A stretch of 64,000 nucleotides of DNA from Plenodomus lindquistii (taxonomy: Eukaryota; Ascomycota; Dothideomycetes; Pleosporales; Leptosphaeriaceae). The notes under the pieces were generated by a model. That model searched no databases, was not told the DNA's origin, and worked only from the letters and a program-made list of their open reading frames with translations. A program made the position numbers and the translations under genes. The stretch is taken from positions 248,001 through 312,000 of the forward strand of contig JANUWI010000007.1 in the NCBI GenBank assembly GCA_025504975.1, given 5' to 3'. Numbering within the stretch: position 1 is the stretch's first letter; each line of letters starts with the position of its first letter. Of the stretch, positions 44,442 to 56,753 are shown one piece after another.

Positions 44442-44729
44442 ATGGCCCCAGATCACGCATCCCAGATCCACGTTTCAAACACCGCATCCCCTCCTTCGTC
44501 CCCCCACACAGAAACACAAATATACACGCCCCCAGCCAATGTAGTGTCAACATATCGAACATACCCAACGGTCTCGCCCCAGCACATGGCACGGGCTGCA
44601 TACGTAGGTCCACGCCGGCTATCGCGCCCCCTCACGATCAGCAGACCCCATCACCGCCCGCCTGATTCGCAGGCCGCAAAGCCAGTCGTTGCACGGCGTA
44701 GCCGCTGGGGCGTAAGCGCAGTGTTCTAA
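44442..44729 (+). CDS. Doubtful hypothetical protein, 95 residues
   Basis: An ATG in a strong context (AAGCCATGGCC) opens a 95-codon frame rich in Ser, Pro, Thr and Arg, with no domain, signal peptide or membrane segment that I recognise. A good donor (GTAAGC) occurs near the end, so the true C-terminus could lie in a downstream exon, but no clear continuation was found. It may be chance. Confidence 0.2.
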   Translation: MAPDHASQIHVSNTASPPSSPHTETQIYTPPANVVSTYRTYPTVSPQHMARAAYVGPRRLSRPLTISRPHHRPPDSQAAKPVVARRSRWGVSAVF

Positions 44730-47700
44730 TCGTTTTTTTGGACCAGGGGCGGGAGGCCAGTAGGCTCAGAGTGTATGTATGTAGGCCATGGGCGCTGGTT
44801 TGTAATGGATATGGGTATGCATGCGGGGTGGTTTTTTATGCGAGACTTTGGCACGGTGTCACCATGGCTCGCTCAGGTTACTTGCACTGTTTCACTGCGT
44901 GGGTTGATGGGCAGGGCGTGAGTGTATGGTTTGCATTTTGGATTGGGGATTTGGGGTTTGAGATGGATGATTGGATGGGGGCGGGAAGTAGGGCAATGAT
45001 GGGGCATACAGGATGCTCAGCCCTGTCATATGGCGTGCGGCTGTGGGATGGAAGGGTCGCAGATGCAGTAGATGTATTGGGGCGTCGGTTACACGTCGTG
45101 AAGGAGATCGGAGGCGGAGTCTCGGGAGCTGGCGGGTCAGTAATAAGGTTGATGGCTGTCAGCGTTGGGGTGAGAGTTTGGGTCTGGGAATCTGGTTGAG
45201 ATGAGCTGATTAACTTCTGGTTCCCTTTGACACCGGATAGCTGAACCTTGGATTAGCTGAGGAGCATTTAAGATCATGGTATGAGGGTATATTGGGACTT
45301 GTTCAGAGCCATCCAATCACACCAGCAGTATGCGTAGATGTCACGGCATCAAGTTACTCCGATCTTACTACCGTCTATTGGCTACAAGTGAATGGCCACG
45401 AGGTCTGTTAGATGAAACACGCAGCAAAACGTGGTTCGCGGTAGCATATGCAGGGTCACAATTCTCAGACATAATCGGCCGTGTTGTGCTACAGTGCTCG
45501 CAGTCGACCCTGGCTCAAGCATGGGGAAGAGCGACGTGGACAATGTGCGCTGCACGACGCCTTCTTTGCCTGATATAATGGACTACCACATGGAGATTGG
45601 TTTGGTTTGGTGTGGACTGTAGAACTCAGCTATCTCGAGGGGTGATGCTGGTCTTTCGATGGGATGAACGCCTATCTGAAAAGGCGGAGCAACGCGAGGA
45701 GCTCCAAGACGCAGGAAGATCTACCGTCTGGTAATTTGACTGTGCCTCACGGCTCGGTCCTGATGATGCCTTGCAATCAACACTCTGTAACCTATGTGCC
45801 GACCTCCGTTCCCTCTCAAACCGTCGCAGATAGATAGACTTTCAGAGACTCCTGAGTCCTGGAGCCCATCCCGCCGAATACATCTGCCGTCCACCCCAAG
45901 AGGCAAGCGGAGCACTGAAGATCCACGGCGATGATCAAATCGCACCGACCATAAATCCGAGTGTCATAACAAGGCCGCAGGATATCTCCGTTGAACTCCT
46001 TACCATACCCAACGTTCGGACCGTCCCTGCGCAAAGCTTCTATTGGGCGATTTGCAGTACCCAGTCGAACATCAGTGTATTCGGCCCCCACAATAGGACC
46101 TAGACTGTATACACTGATTCTGGCCATCGTGATCGCCAAGGTGCAGGACAAGCCTTACATTCGATTCGCCCAGTGCACACACCAGCGCATCAAGGACATG
46201 TGGCTTCGCAATCAGATCATACCACAGCCATCACAGCCCAAGAGCGCACAAACGCCGGTCAAGACGCCGACTGCACACATCGGTGTAGGGATTCACGGGA
46301 GTACCAAGAAGGGCATACTTTGATTATTAGACATGGCATGTTTGAGATAACTCGTACGTTTGCGTACACCGTTCCCAAAACCACAAGAGTCCGATTCCAT
46401 GACGACCCTGGCAACGCCTGGTAGATCATCATCACAGGACGTCGGCGCTCACGGCACTGCGCGGATTAACTCGGAGCGATTCCACAACGACAGACAAGAC
46501 ATCGGTCGTCGGACTCGCAGGTGATGTCGCACCACCCCAGGCCCCACGAGACGCGTCCGCTTTGCCTTGACTTGTTTTCGAGAAGGCGGGAACGTCGCGT
46601 GAAAGGAGTCACAAGCCTGCACAACCTCCCGCGCGCACGCACGCGTCTTGCGTGGATGGGATGGGATGGAACAGGAGGCCGGCCCTGGTAATACAGTGAC
46701 ATGGTTCTTTCGCTTGCCCCTACACCTTCGCACTCGCTTGTTTTCCGTCTGCGCGTGCGTACATTACCAGCGCTGGCTGCACTGCGCCATCCTTGCAACA
46801 GGAATTCACCGGTTTTTAATTAAAAAGCTCTAGTCGGCATTCAAGATTGTGTGAGTCGTAAATCGGTGAGGCGTCCTACCGCGGGTTTCCGCCCTGATTG
46901 TGCAATGTCGAGTGCTAGATTTGTGACGAGCTGTGAGCTTTGCATGTTGTTGTTCATGGAGGGTGCCAGGTCGGGAAAAGTGAGCAAGATGGGCATCTTT
47001 GATTGCCAAAGCAGTGTCTGACTGCGTTTCCCATCCCGCGTGGGAGGTACCCTCCCCTCCCTCCATCAGCCCTACAGCAAAATCCTCACCGCACCTGTCA
47101 GCCCTTGCGCGAGGAGCCGTTTGTGGAGTTCCCACTTGAGATGATCGGCCGTGTTGAGTGCTGACAGCTTGTGAATCCGGGGGTGAGCCACACTTGATAG
47201 GCATGACGTCTTTTATGACTTAGTAATTCAACGGCTGCTCTCAATCCCAACATCGTGAGAGTAGGCTAGTCTACAGCGCAGTCGTCGGTGTGCAAGATGT
47301 CATTTTGGAACCACAATTCAAGGCAACAGCATCCTGTGCGCACCAAACCTTCAGCCCGTACATACATACAGACCGGTAAAGCCGGACTACTTGATGGGGA
47401 AAGCGTTGCGCGTCCTGTCCATTTCCTCTATTGATTTTAGCCAGCCTTGTCTTGCGGGCCATGTGATTCGCCCCGCTCGCATCTCTCACGCGCGTGGAGG
47501 AGGGAGCGCCCAAGCGCAAGGCTGAGGTCGCATCCTTCGCGACTGGGATGCTGATCTAGCGGTTCCCGTGGACTGCGGCGAGGAACACAAGTGCGACCTG
47601 GCACGCTACAGCATTAACGTTCAGCTCGCTGGTTTGGATAGCGTCGCATTGCGCTCAAGTGATTATCGGGAATACTATGGCACGATAAGTAAAACTTTCA

Positions 47701-50700
47701 ACATGTCAGGAGCATGCTGGTGCACCATCCCGGCCAACCATGGGGAATGGTCCAAGTGCTAGCGGGACAGCCCAGCTACTGGCGCTACTGTGTACATATG
47801 TAAGGCTTTACCTTTAGACAGCTTTTGCGTGTATCGCTGGGGCAGCTGTTGGGCGCTTGGCTCGAAATAGGTGGAACTCGTAGTCTGCCAGAAAGAGGAC
47901 GACATTGGCCTTCCCTCTTGCCCAACCTAAGCATCGCGCGGCATTAGAAACATGAAATTACCGAACTCAACATGAAGCTGCGAGCAAAGTTCATTAATGC
48001 CTCAACAGCGTGCTTGACGTAGGCGTGGCCTCTGGTGCTCACAACCCACAATCTCTAAGGCTTAGGAAGCTGGAGGCCTGACTGAACTGGCGCCACTCCC
48101 CCAGCCGAGAATAGAAGGGCGCAAACCAAGTACGTGCTGCGGTACAGACGGTAGGCTCCGCGGAAGACGCCCAAGCCACGTCTTCCCCACCCAACCGCCT
48201 CTGATCCATCAAGCCAGAGGCTCGTCGCAATACGGACTACATTCCGCGATCCGTGTGTCGCCGCCACGCGTGACTCTTGAATCCTGACGGGAACCGAACG
48301 TAATGGCCTGTGCCTCGACGTTGTTGGTTTCGTGGCTGCAAAGAACCCAGCCATGGCTGCACGCCTGAAGATGAGGCGTCACAGATGGCGATAGCGCGGG
48401 CTCGCGTACCGATAGATCCGTCCGTTCGTTCCTTAATCCTGGAATACGCGGGTGGACTGTTCTCTAGACGTGGGCTTCCTGCTGTAAGTAAGATCTTGGG
48501 ATTTTGCTGTGGAGACTGCTGTTGCTTGCAGTACAAATGTTTCCATGGCCAAGACAACGCAACCTCGCATCATACGCCCGCATCGAGTTATTTCGGATGT
48601 GCGTGGTTCCCGCTCGGACCGCATCCTGTCTTGCTTTGCTCTGCCCTTTCCACAATCCTGCGCAACAGATCATGCGCGTGGCATTCACACTGATTGGTTA
48701 GGACTTGACATGAACCGAAGCCAGCATCTACTGGTGGTGTTACGCTGCAGACGTGTGTAGTATCCCTTGTGTGGATGGCCTTGAACCCCGCGTCGGGAGA
48801 TAGGCGCAATCTCTGGCTTGCTAATGGTGGAAGAAGTCGCATGACTGATCATGACTGCCCAGTCGGAGGCTTCAGTGTGGAAGTTCGGTGTAAGAAGGCT
48901 GTGAAGCCATCGGAGAACCGATAGTGTGGTTGTATTCGGGCCGCTGGAAAACGCGGGGAGTGCCATACCGTACGATGCATCTTATTCAGCAGTTGAGATG
49001 TTGGTATCCAGAAGTAGTAAGCGATCACTTCAACAGACGAGACAAAGGTCTTGACACTTAATCAGCGCATGATGCGATGGCTCTTCGAAGCGTATCGTCC
49101 TCCTTGCAATATTGAATCAGGCTTGCGGAGACGTCACACTGCACTTAGGTTAAGTTCGCACCAAGCTGCAGTCGATCGGCGATGCAGGGCAACATGTCGG
49201 GCTTTCCCGAGCTGAGTGCTCTTTCTTTGTTTGTTGGTTTCAACCCATTTTCCTTAGTCCAATGATTGAGATCACAGAACCAGTTTGTGAAGAACTAGTT
49301 TGTGATGAAGTTGAAGAACGGCACAGAATGTAAGGATTGCTCCCTGCTCGTCAGCCGTACTGGCTTCTATAGCGCGACACCCGAATATAACCATCGGGAG
49401 TCTTCGTCGAAACATAAAAGGAGTGTCACAAGCCTCGCTTGATGTGGCTCTTGGAGAGCGAGATCCTATGGAGTACCATGGCTGATTGACTTCGGAACAT
49501 GCACTGACGGAACGGTCGTCGGTAGTTTAGCTTCAATACGTACATGCGTAGAGGTGGATTGGACTCAATCCTTCTCGCGATTCCTGCTTGCTGCATGTCG
49601 GCCACGAAATCTGCAGAAGAGCGGCTTCGCTCAGTGTCCTTAGTCACAGCCCTGTTGATCCTTCTATCAGGAGAGAAGCTTCCAGGCCACAGCAGAAGCC
49701 ACTCTGCCACGATGCTGTCGGTGTGATCTGCTGACTGATACTACGTGTCTTCGAGATTGCGACTGAGTGGCAGCATGGTGGGGATCCATCGCATTCGCTA
49801 CAGTTGACTTGAATTGGAAATATTGCCGTCAAGCCCAGTACCATGAACGCCATGATACTGAAGGCCGAGTGGTGGGTGAAGGCATTGCGAGGGAGCCGGC
49901 TGCGAACATGTAACTGTGGCGCTCTTGCCTATATTGCGCTTGAGACGACTTTCTTCTGTGTACCGCATGCGTAATGTTGATTATACGTCAGTCAGCAGCT
50001 TTCGCAACCCGAAATGGTCAATAGGTAGTCTTCTGGTTCATACCAAGGCTGCGTTGCATTTGAAGTCGATGCTAATGTGGTTGCAAACAAAGTCGAAGAG
50101 CAGAACACTAATCAGACCATCGACTTGTTCAACCGAGTGGCTCGCAACGATGGCTTATCAAGAGTAGCCTATCGACGTAAGCGACTCCGCGGTTTCCCTA
50201 TTGAGGCTTCAGCACTGCTGATCGATCACGGCCGGAGACATTATGCATCTGAATTTCACGGTTCGTCGACCGACTCGGACTTCAGCTGAAGGAGGAGTCA
50301 ACCCATTCTCCAAACTCTATCTCGTGAATGACTGCTCGCTCCGTACCGGCGTAAGGCGTCATCGTGTTGGACTGTGCTAAACTGAGCTGGGTATACTGTC
50401 TGATTGCAAATCTAGTGCGCTCTGGCAGTATCTCCGTCCGAGCGCTTGGGGAAGCATGGCATGCTGAGAGGCGTTAACGTGGAGGGGCTGGAAGGATTCG
50501 TGCTGATCCTACCGGTCCCGCAAGAACGACCTAAGTGGTCGAACTGGCATGTCTCCTGTTTGGAACATGCGCGCCATCAAGCCTCCAACGGGCCATAGGG
50601 CTATTTCCCTAGCTTCACAACTCGTTCTGCCGGGATAGGCACATATCTGGTCAGCATTTAGAGCTACGACGTGCACACACGTATTAGAAAAGAAACCACT

Positions 50701-53700
50701 GCAGTCTGTGATTGAGCGAATGTTTCGAGCAGATCTGAAACGGCTTGTGGTGGCGATGCCCAACGCCCTGCAGCCTGCGAGAGTCTGCCTTGAAGCTGTA
50801 TGATGACGAAATTAAAACCCAACCCGTGACTGCTCAGATTCATTTGCGATATCTCTCGAGGGTCGAGACCAGACCAGACCAGCTACGCACTACTAGACTG
50901 CCACGAGGTCTGACTATCCCATGCGGGTGCACGGCACTGAAAATGCTGTCTGTGTGCAAGGCGGCCAGCGGCTTATCGGTGAACGCCTGACTGGTTAATT
51001 ACATGGGTGGGCGCTTGGGTATACTGCGATAGCTGTTGAAGCGAGGTTGTCGATAACGGCGCGGTAGACTGGAGGACTAACGCGGGAACTGTTAATGCTC
51101 GGTACCAACCCGTGGATACTTGTGGAAATGATCCTCTCCCCTGAAGAAACATCAAAAACGTATGCACGGCGAGAACGTACCGCGCCCGCGAGTTTGGTTC
51201 TCCCCTGCGCAGTTTACGCCCGGCAGTCGGTGAGTAGATACCGGTACTGTGCAACCAAATAGGCGGTATGAAACGGCGCATGATGTGGCGCCGCTCATAC
51301 TTGGAAACGTCCAGTAATTCTCTATGGGGTAAAGAGTACGATTTCGCGCGTTGTTTGGCTGATGGGCCAATGATGATGTCTCAATTTCGCTCTTACGCGT
51401 CGTAGGGCTGTAGGGCTGTTACTAACTTAGAGGAGACTCGTAGTGCCACTTGTCACTAGGCAGTGAGTTACCAGCGGCCACCAAAAATAGCCAGTAGCGC
51501 GTCTGTCTACATCTGAGCGCTTGGAGGTGGTGGACGCGCGATAATTTTGGAAGATTCACGTTTTCGTACGGCGGCTATTGAGCATCGCTTGTGGTCTGAA
51601 GGCAGACTTGCTGGGTCTCCTTCAGTGCGACCGTCCTGGTGTCTTCGTCCAAGTCCTGTATTGTAACGCGGTCACATGCATGGGCGTCTTGGCAACCTCC
51701 CATGATGCATGCCTGCGATTGCTTGTCTATGGGGCCAATACGACCCAGCTGGACATACCAGTATATTGACCCGATGATATGGAGTGTATATAAAATCACG
51801 TGACCCTTCGCATTCCCCCACCCTACAGCGGGTTTTGGCTGCAGCGGTGAGCTTCGTGCGGGGCGCCCGAAACAATGGTAGTGTCGTACTCCGAAACAGG
51901 AAATTCATCGTCGAGCTGGCCTTCCAGCCAGTCATAGCAGACCACAAGGGCTTCGAAGCAGGGGCCCTATCTGCATTGAGCCAATCAAGGGAGACACATG
52001 GGTGCTTCCGCCCTATAGACTCACCGCGTCGGAGCAGCCCTGTGAACATGTGATACAGTTTTCCATGAGATCGCCGACCATTCCTGGTATATGCAGGCTG
52101 AACGATGATAGACTTGCGCAAATTAGTTGTTCTGTTCGTTGTCGTCGTTACATGAGCATAGTTTGTACTACTGGGAGTTGTAGTGTTGCAAATCTAGGAG
52201 ACTGAAGCTTGGCCCTGATGCGCTTCCCTGACGGGATGTAACTTGAATACATTGTGCCAATCAAGTCCTGTTGGGCGTTTTCTTAACGTCCGATATGGTG
52301 ACGAATTATTTGGAGCCATGTGATCCTGATGTAGCGGAATGGACAATGGTACCATGTGCAACGTGATTGACTGTGAGCAGTCAGTCATCGACAGCCGAGC
52401 CTCGTAGCATGAACCCTTCTGCTACGTCCCATAACCATGTAGTCCGCTCATCTAGAACCTCGCTCAGCTTGACACCCTGGAAGGAGATAGCATATTGCAA
52501 TCCTGGGCCCGTCAATCGGTCTGGTGGGATCTGATTGCTGACGCCGGATCGGAGTGATGGGACACCGACTGCGTATCGTCAAGACCCCAGACACCAACAT
52601 GCCGTTCGAGCGCTGAAACAAGTCCAATGGTGAAGTCCAAGATAACTCAGGTTGTTGGCTGAGCTGGGTTGGCCAGGTTTGAATCTATGGAAGGTCTGAC
52701 CATTGTCCACCTTGCAACAACACGTGTTTAGCAGTCGTCGCTAGTCCCATATCTGTCTTTCAGTCGAGCAACTGATCTAAAAGGCTTAAGGCGTGCTTTG
52801 CGGGCATCTATATGCTCCAGACCCACGCAAAACCAACTCAATATCTGACTTGTGGAGCGTATAAGTGAAGCTGAGCCAGGCCTACAGCAGAGCAAGGGAT
52901 CGTCAAAGTGCATGTAATAGTCAAACGCAAATGACTTCCCAAATTACAGGGAATCCACGATGTTGTGATCATGGTCCATTGTTCAGTACTGAGCGCGCGC
53001 ATGTCTCAGGAAGCTCAGTGTTGTCCTTGCCCGCAACTGACACGATCTGCTCTTGTCAGTAAGCGGTTCGCTCCTACCCAATCTGCAGCAGAGATATCAG
53101 ACCATGCTGTTACGCGTAGACCAAGACAGGCTTCGGCCCGTACGCTGCGCGCTGTCGAGGTACCGCGGGGCAGTCCGCCTGGTGGCCATGCTGCCTATTT
53201 CGAGCATCAAGTTTATCAGACGACCGGGTTCTGGTAGGTCAAGTCCTCTCCCGAGTGGCCCGATACTGCGATTGTTATGAGCCCCAACTCTAGACATTAG
53301 CAGGGTTGGTGCATACGTTCAGCTCTCATGTCGGCAAGTGTGGTGGGTCGATATCGTGGTGGCTAGCATTCGGACATGACCAACGAGTAGCACACTATCA
53401 CTGCAACATCTGAAGTCCTTTGAACAAGTAGCGTTGTCGATTTCGAGCAAGCGATGAGTACTTGGGGTTATTCTTTGTCGCAAAAGCTGCATTTTTAGTC
53501 TTGATACACAAGCACGGTTAGGTTCCAAAAATGTGACTCGATGCAGGCGCAGTGAATGAGCCCCCAACGCCGGGCGTAAGGCGTAACATGCATTGGGAGT
53601 CTGATCCCGTCATTAAGCGGGAAGAGCAGATTGAGCACCGTTGAGCGATTGCGGCCACTTCGATCGTAGTACTCGAATCGTTCCGTTCCAAAGACTATTC

Positions 53701-54321
53701 GCTCCTTCTCCCAGGGTTAATGAAATGAATGTTTGGCTAAGCTTTGGGCTGACTGACGCTATGCGCCTTTTGGTTTTGAGCTCAATGACTCCGCAGTAAG
53801 GTGCTGATGCGGCTGCGGAAGAGCAAGGGAACAGTGCGTAGGGCCAGATGGCCGTGAGACGCTTGGTTGCTCGATGGCCCCTGGGGCTCAACGCGTGGCT
53901 TGCGCTGGTCGTGGTTGTGCCTTGTGGAGTGGAGACGGCCTCGTACAAGGGTTGGCTAAAGTAGACGGATTTTTGTACATACTTAGGCATGTGCCATGCT
54001 AGGCCAGAAGCAGTATATGGTCTCAAACAGCAGCCTTCCTGTAACGTTAGCCTTTGTCGAGAGCAGGCGGAAAAGAGGTGTTGCCAACGTCCAACGGGTG
54101 ACGCTAGGAATCTCGAGATGGACAAGTCAGTTCCGCCGACGAGTCGCGAGTCGCGGTGTGCAGGCGGCCCCAGAGGTTGTGCATGCGTGACAGAGCATGG
54201 ACAGCAGCCAATGGCATGCACCGCACGACGGCTGCGATGATCTGGTGCGCGCCGGTCAAGGCCTGCACACCCGCGCACTCGCGAGGTTTCGACCGCCAAC
54301 ACCGCTCAGGGCACCGCCTCT

Positions 54322-54369
54322 GGACGTGTGGACGTGTGGACGTGTGGACGTGTGGATGTGTGGACGTGT
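54322..54369. repeat. 8-bp tandem array (GGACGTGT) x6
   Basis: Six consecutive 8-bp units, five identical and one with a single C-to-T change, in a GC-rich patch at the right end of the gene desert. Confidence 0.9.
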
Positions 54370-55220
54370 GGGGCAGCGACGACGTTTCGCCCAGCCCGCA
54401 CAGCACTGGGCCGCAACAAGCAGCGCTGGCAAGCTCCGTATGCTGCGTAAAGTGCCGTGCAGCGAGCTGCCTCTGGCTGGCGGTCGCCGTCTTTGGCCCC
54501 CAAGCCAGCCTGCCATGCGGCGTGGTGGGCGCAACCAGAGCGGCGTTGGCATGGAGGAGCTCAGGAGGGCACTGGGGGGCATGGGCGCGAACGCGACGCT
54601 CGCTCGGCCGGCTCACAGACAACGCCCTCACTGCCCAGGCTCCTCGCTCCTCGCAGTGCAGGAGAGCTTCGGACGAGAGCCGACGCGTGAGGGCAACGCA
54701 GGGACGGAGAGACTGACAGACCCGGCGCCGCATGCCTTCTGTGACCCCCGAGCAGCCAAGAGGCATAGGGCTGTCTGGCATGGAGGTGCGCCCAGGGCTG
54801 GGATGAACAGCCAGGCGGCCAGGGGGCCCACCGCTCCCCATTACACCGCTTCCACCACCCGGCGATACAATACGGGCCCGCCACGACGGCTACCGGCCCT
54901 CCTGTGCTGCTGAGCCCTGGCCTGCCTGCCGCTCAGTGGCCCGCTGCGAGCTTTGTGCTAGCGCCTAGCCTATATTTACAAGGCCGCAGTCGGTGAAGCG
55001 CAGGGTTCCATCGTACCAAATTGAGAAATGCTCGAGCAAGCATGTTGCAGGGTGCATGCGAGGGCCTGAAGCTGGGGACCAACACTAGCTGTCTGTGCTG
55101 TGCCCGCCAGAACGACTGCGGACGTCTGGACGGCGAGATAAATATACTGGCAGCCCCGAATGCCAAAGCCTCTGCCAGCCCACGCAATCCCACCTCTATA
55201 TCTCCACCCTCCTCCCGTCT

Positions 55221-56202
55221 ATGACTGCTCCATCCACCACTGACACCTCTTCACATTACTCCACCATGCATAGACACGCAGCCTACCAGTATGCCACTGC
55301 GGCACCCACCACCACAAGATACTCGGGCACCTCATCAGCCTTCTCGGCTTCGGCCAACCCCAACGAAGACTGGACCAAGATCTCAGACCTAGCTGAGCGT
55401 CGACGGATACAGAACCGCATTGCCCAACGCAACTACCGCAAGAAGCTCAAGAAGAGGCTCGAGGACTTGGTGAGTTGCATGTTGCTGTAGCTCGTCTAGC
55501 TCGGTTCATCCTGCTAATCGCTTCACAGGAGCGTCGTGCCGCCTCCAGCTCAGCGTCCCCGGAGCAGAAGCCTGCCGAGCTACAGCTGCCCCAAAGGTCG
55601 CCGCGCCGGGAATTTCCATCTCCACCGTCGTCCGACTCTTCGTACACCACGCCACCTGCTGAGGATCGCATGTTCTCGCACCAGTACACGCGCCAGCTCT
55701 CCACCAGCCCACCGCCCTTCTCAATTGCCTCGTACTCTTCATCGTACCCCGCTCCAGAGACGGTGGCATACTCGATGCCATACTCGAACTCGCCTTACCA
55801 CACAATTCCTGCAACAATCTCGTCAGACATGCCCAGCTATGCATACCTCCCACCACTTTCATCCACCTACCCCACTACCCTGCCGAGCCTTGTGCCCAGC
55901 ATGAAAAGCGAGTACTACGCGGAAGAGGACCTCAGTCCATTTGGCGTCGGCTACGCAGCCATCGGCGGGATCGAGATGCCCCCACCACACTCCTACTCTG
56001 AATCAACTGTAAGGCTCCCATCTCGCCAGCCCTACTACGCTTGAGCGTCCACCTCTTACACGTAACGCTTGACCGTCGACGAGCAACCGCTGACAGCTCC
56101 TGGTAGACGCCACCACTTGAGCCTTCAGACATGGGCTACCCTGCCAGCCCTCCCCACTCAATGCCACGGACACCTCCTCTTCATTCCCACTATTCAATGT
56201 GA
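55221..56202 (+). CDS. Small bZIP-type transcription factor without an evident zipper
   Basis: Nuclear DNA-binding protein. Exons are inferred at 55221-55469, 55529-56008 and 56107-56202, giving 274 residues. The basic region RRRIQNRIAQRNYRKKLKKRL (60-80) has the NxxAQxxxR core of fungal bZIP proteins, but the following residues lack a regular heptad of leucines, as in a group of fungal bZIP proteins with a truncated zipper. The rest is Ser/Pro/Tyr-rich and presumably an activation or interaction region. If the last intron is retained, the protein ends 12 residues after the donor at a stop at 56042-56044; splicing instead gives 31 different C-terminal residues. Target genes are unknown. Confidence 0.8.
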
Positions 56203-56753
56203 GGACTTGCGGGCGTAATTTGGTTATACATGCTCTTCTCTGCGAGACACTGTCTCCATCTTTTTGTTTTATACGTTTCTGTACTGCATTTCAGCGATCG
56301 GTCGTTTAGACCAAGGTCCCTCGCTTGACCGTTGGGCGTTTTGGTTTTTGGCGCATTTGGCACCATTCGGTAGACTGGAGGGCGACTCCTGGAGATATCC
56401 AGAGTCAGTAGGGTTCAGGCCTGTAGCGAAACGTAATCTCAGTGCCAGTGCAAGCCTGAGAATATGTCATGTATCAATGAGACGGTTCCACCACGAGATC
56501 GAAGCCCTATGCACTACGAGTGAAGCTTCCTCAAGTGTCTGGTGATGCGTGATACTTGGAGAAGTGCAGAGTGAGACAGCTTTGCTGGTTGCGATGACTG
56601 AGATTGCTGTGGTAGAGTGAAGAAACGCGCTTCCGGTGAGATCATCGCACTTTCCGCGTCTGCAACGCCAAGCCCGTCGCGTCGCGTCTCACCGTGGACG
56701 CCTGTCAGCATCACTGAGGTCCAAGTGAAGGCACTCAACAACACCACGCAATC
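56203..56753. other. Intergenic region between bZIP gene and ORC1
   Basis: It contains the 3' flank of the bZIP gene and the promoter of ORC1. No other feature was seen. Confidence 0.5.

Larger units (their letters stand above)
43818..55220. other. 11.4-kb gene desert
   Basis: No coding region with family resemblance, no continuous frame above about 250 codons, and no exon chain with good splice signals was found. The sequence is not strongly AT-rich and does not show the TA-dominated look of heavy repeat-induced point mutation. The longest frames (53613-54913) overlap on both strands in a GC-rich patch and look like chance. Terminal repeats or transposase motifs were not recognised. Weak candidates inside are given separately (44442-44729) or among the findings. 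Confidence 0.5.

Noticed and set aside
44738..45199. 153-codon plus-strand frame
   Set aside because: It starts at TTG, is Gly/Val/Trp-rich without any recognisable pattern and has no splice or promoter support.
53613..54913. Overlapping frames of 229-245 codons on both strands
   Set aside because: They overlap each other in a GC-rich patch containing a tandem repeat, have no domain or signal, and Arg/Ala/Pro-rich composition expected by chance.
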